A DNA stretch of 64,000 bases from Lachnospiraceae bacterium AC2031 (lineage in GTDB: Bacteria > Bacillota > Clostridia > Lachnospirales > Lachnospiraceae), in contig JIAB01000001.1 in assembly GCA_000687975.1 (NCBI GenBank), forward strand, positions 2,270,001 to 2,334,000, read 5' to 3'. Positions within the stretch are counted from its first letter, which is position 1. Each line of letters begins with the position of its first letter. The position numbers were made by a program, and so were the translations under genes. Below, piece by piece: positions 62,146 through 64,000 of this stretch. The notes below the pieces were generated by a model. That model had not been told where the DNA came from and ran no database searches. It saw nothing but the letters and a program-made list of their open reading frames with translations.

Positions 62146-63165
62146 ATGGCATTATTTGAATCATATGAAAGAAGAGAGCCTCAGATCCTTGCTGCACTTA
62201 AGGAGTATGGCATCTCATCAATTGAAGAGTGTAAAGAAATCACAGATGCAGCTGGTATCGATGTATATAACCTCATCGAAGGTATCCAGCCAATCTGTTT
62301 TGAAAACGCTAAGTGGGCTTACACTGTAGGTGCTGCTATAGCTATTAAGAAGGGCTGCAGAAAGGCTGCTGACGCTGCTGCAGCAATCGGTATCGGACTT
62401 CAGGCATTCTGTATTCCTGGATCTGTTGCTGATAGACGTAAGGTTGGTCTTGGCCATGGTAACCTTGGTAAGATGCTCCTCGAAGAGGATACAGAGTGCT
62501 TCGCATTCCTTGCAGGTCACGAGTCATTTGCTGCTGCAGAGGGTGCTATCGGTATCGCTGAGAAGGCTAACAAGGTTCGCCAGAAGCCACTTAGAGTTAT
62601 CCTTAACGGTCTTGGTAAGGATGCTGCTCAGATCATCTCACGTATCAATGGTTTCACATATGTAGAGACAAAGTACAACTACTTCACAGGTGAAGTTGAG
62701 GAAGTATTCAGAAAGTGCTACTCAAAGGATCCTGAGTCACCAAGAGCAAAGGTTAACTGCTACGGCGCTAACGATGTTCAGGAAGGTGTTGCAATCATGT
62801 GGAAGGAGAACGTTGACGTATCTATCACAGGTAACTCAACAAACCCTACAAGATTCCAGCATCCAGTTGCAGGTACATACAAGAAGGAGCGTACAGAGGC
62901 TGGTAAGAAGTACTTCTCAGTAGCTTCAGGTGGTGGTACAGGACGTACACTTCACCCAGATAACATGGCTGCAGGTCCTGCTTCATATGGTATGACAGAT
63001 ACTATGGGACGTATGCACAGTGATGCACAGTTCGCTGGTTCTTCATCAGTTCCTGCTCACGTTGAGATGATGGGTCTCATCGGTGCTGGTAACAACCCAA
63101 TGGTTGGTATGACAGTTTCAACTGCTGTATCAATCGAAGAGGCTGCTAAGGCTGGTAAGTTCTAA
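62146..63165 (+). CDS. GGGtGRT protein
   Basis: 339 residues. The name-giving GGGTGRT is at about 263-269, followed by LHPDNMAAGPASYGMTD. N-terminal YERREPQILAALKEYGI is also typical. It starts 16 bases after the scaffold gene with AAGGAGGG. Function not established; association with iron-sulfur metabolism is inferred from the neighbour. High codon bias suggests strong expression. Confidence 0.93.
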   Translation: MALFESYERREPQILAALKEYGISSIEECKEITDAAGIDVYNLIEGIQPICFENAKWAYTVGAAIAIKKGCRKAADAAAAIGIGLQAFCIPGSVADRRKVGLGHGNLGKMLLEEDTECFAFLAGHESFAAAEGAIGIAEKANKVRQKPLRVILNGLGKDAAQIISRINGFTYVETKYNYFTGEVEEVFRKCYSKDPESPRAKVNCYGANDVQEGVAIMWKENVDVSITGNSTNPTRFQHPVAGTYKKERTEAGKKYFSVASGGGTGRTLHPDNMAAGPASYGMTDTMGRMHSDAQFAGSSSVPAHVEMMGLIGAGNNPMVGMTVSTAVSIEEAAKAGKF

Positions 63166-63192
63166 GCTTTCTGCTTCAGTAATGAATTTCAG

Positions 63193-63223
63193 GTCCGTCG
63201 GGATATCCCGGCGGACTTTTTTT
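63193..63223 (+). terminator. Terminator after the GGGtGRT gene
   Basis: GTCCGTCGGG-ATAT-CCCGGCGGAC followed by seven T. Confidence 0.93.
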
Positions 63224-63297
63224 GATTTTATACTGAAAGTATATTGCATATATTTTCTTGTTATGATATTATCAAAATGATAAAAAGAGAAATTGCA

Positions 63298-63306
63298 TGT
63301 TATAAT
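63298..63306 (+). promoter_or_regulatory. Extended -10 promoter of the PARG-like gene
   Basis: TGTTATAAT, 21 bases before the start at 63328. Confidence 0.5.
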
Positions 63307-63327
63307 ATAAATATAGGAGATAGTATT

Positions 63328-64000
63328 ATGGGAAGAGAAGATAATGTTATAGTATTTCAGGATACTAAGAAGCTATGTAAGAATAATCCAAGACTCATAG
63401 AGAGTCAGAAAAAGAGTAGAGACAGACAGAAGCTTATCCTTGAGGAGACAGATCTTTCAGAGATTTATCCGGATATGTTTGGTAATGAATCGACTGGCAA
63501 TCTGAAGAAGTATGATTCCAAGGCAAATGTAGTTGTATCTCATAAGAGAACTTATGAGGCAGCATCTGCTTATAAGGGAAAGAAGGTTGCGGTTCTTAAC
63601 TTCGCTTCTGCATCTAATCCGGGTGGTGGTGTAGTAACAGGTGCGTCTGCTCAGGAGGAATGTCTTTGCAGATGTTCTACCCTTTACTTTAATCTGGATG
63701 TAAAGGAGATGTGGGATGGGTTCTATACACCACATAGAAATGCACATGACTCCCTTCATAACGACGATATCATATATACACCGGAAGTAACTGTCTTCAA
63801 AACAGATACTTATTATCCAAAACTGATGCCAGAGCAGGATTGGTACGATGTTGATGTAATAACATGTGCGGCTCCAAACCTAAGAGAGAAGCCAGCCAAC
63901 ATGTTTAATCCATTTGAAGGCGACAGAGTTACAATCGATGATGAGTCTCTTCAAGAGCTTCATGAAAAGAGACTGCGCAGAATACTTGATGTCGCGGCGG
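63328..64000 (+). CDS. TIGR02452-type (bacterial PARG-like macrodomain) protein, truncated by the window end
   Basis: 224 residues visible, frame open to the last base. NFASASNPGGGVVTGASAQ... with GGG and QEE (about 91-112) is the bacterial-type poly(ADP-ribose) glycohydrolase signature; CRCSTLYFNL and VITCAAPN are also family features. Expected to cleave ADP-ribose linkages. AGGAGA precedes the ATG. C-terminal part is outside the window. Confidence 0.88.
   Translation, partial: MGREDNVIVFQDTKKLCKNNPRLIESQKKSRDRQKLILEETDLSEIYPDMFGNESTGNLKKYDSKANVVVSHKRTYEAASAYKGKKVAVLNFASASNPGGGVVTGASAQEECLCRCSTLYFNLDVKEMWDGFYTPHRNAHDSLHNDDIIYTPEVTVFKTDTYYPKLMPEQDWYDVDVITCAAPNLREKPANMFNPFEGDRVTIDDESLQELHEKRLRRILDVAA

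Overview
The window looks like a chromosomal segment of a Clostridia-type Firmicute, most likely a Lachnospiraceae relative (Butyrivibrio/Pseudobutyrivibrio/Roseburia-like). Pointers are a dgt-dnaG-rpoD-trmK macromolecular-synthesis cluster, DUF1836, YerC/TrpR-like and GGGtGRT genes, a low-to-moderate GC content with strong AAG preference for lysine in core genes, and Shine-Dalgarno-rich starts. The taxonomic placement is inference; no rRNA or tRNA gene was seen.

Layout. 1-276: end of a Fic protein. 357-9867: accessory module with a divergent HTH regulator and a seven-gene operon (SPFH protein with zinc ribbons, 4-TM coiled-coil protein, zinc-ribbon/TPR membrane protein, FRG-domain protein, two zinc-ribbon/TIR/TM proteins and a small HTH protein between them). 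Near-identical terminators bound it. This is the best candidate for a little-described conflict/defence or envelope-signalling system. 10-20.5 kb: housekeeping (metallophosphoesterase, purB, RmlD-like reductase, a repeat-rich membrane protein, a lipase-like/5-formyl-THF cyclo-ligase fusion, purA, glycerol-1-phosphate dehydrogenase). 20.6-22 kb: a decamer repeat cluster followed by a polynucleotide-kinase-like gene and a phage-flavoured unknown. 22-35.7 kb: a DUF2339 giant, an HD protein, citrate synthase and isocitrate dehydrogenase (convergent), a HAD phosphatase, birA, an alpha-amylase homologue lacking key catalytic residues, CNNM/CorC, DUF1836 and an ABC-F ATPase. 35.74-36.07 kb: a ~330-bp foldback element. 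36-41.7 kb: sugar ABC importer (binding protein and two permeases, no ATPase) with a YesL-type gene. 41.8-49.1 kb: dgt, dnaG, rpoD, trmK and a uridine-kinase-like gene; rnpB follows on the minus strand. 49.5-61.3 kb: a seven-gene MoxR/DUF58/von Willebrand operon that includes an ABC-2 exporter. 61.4-64 kb: a NifU-like/GGGtGRT pair and a truncated PARG-like gene.

A second layer is a family of 37-bp palindromes (AATGAGTC...GACTCATT), seven good copies plus degenerate ones between 16 and 57 kb, always at gene borders. They overlap stop codons, act as apparent terminators, and in one case provide the -35 box of a promoter. Many promoters here have the extended -10 form TGNTATAAT, and the primary sigma factor has an unusual ~285-residue N-terminal extension.

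All calls are from reading the sequence; no database search was run.
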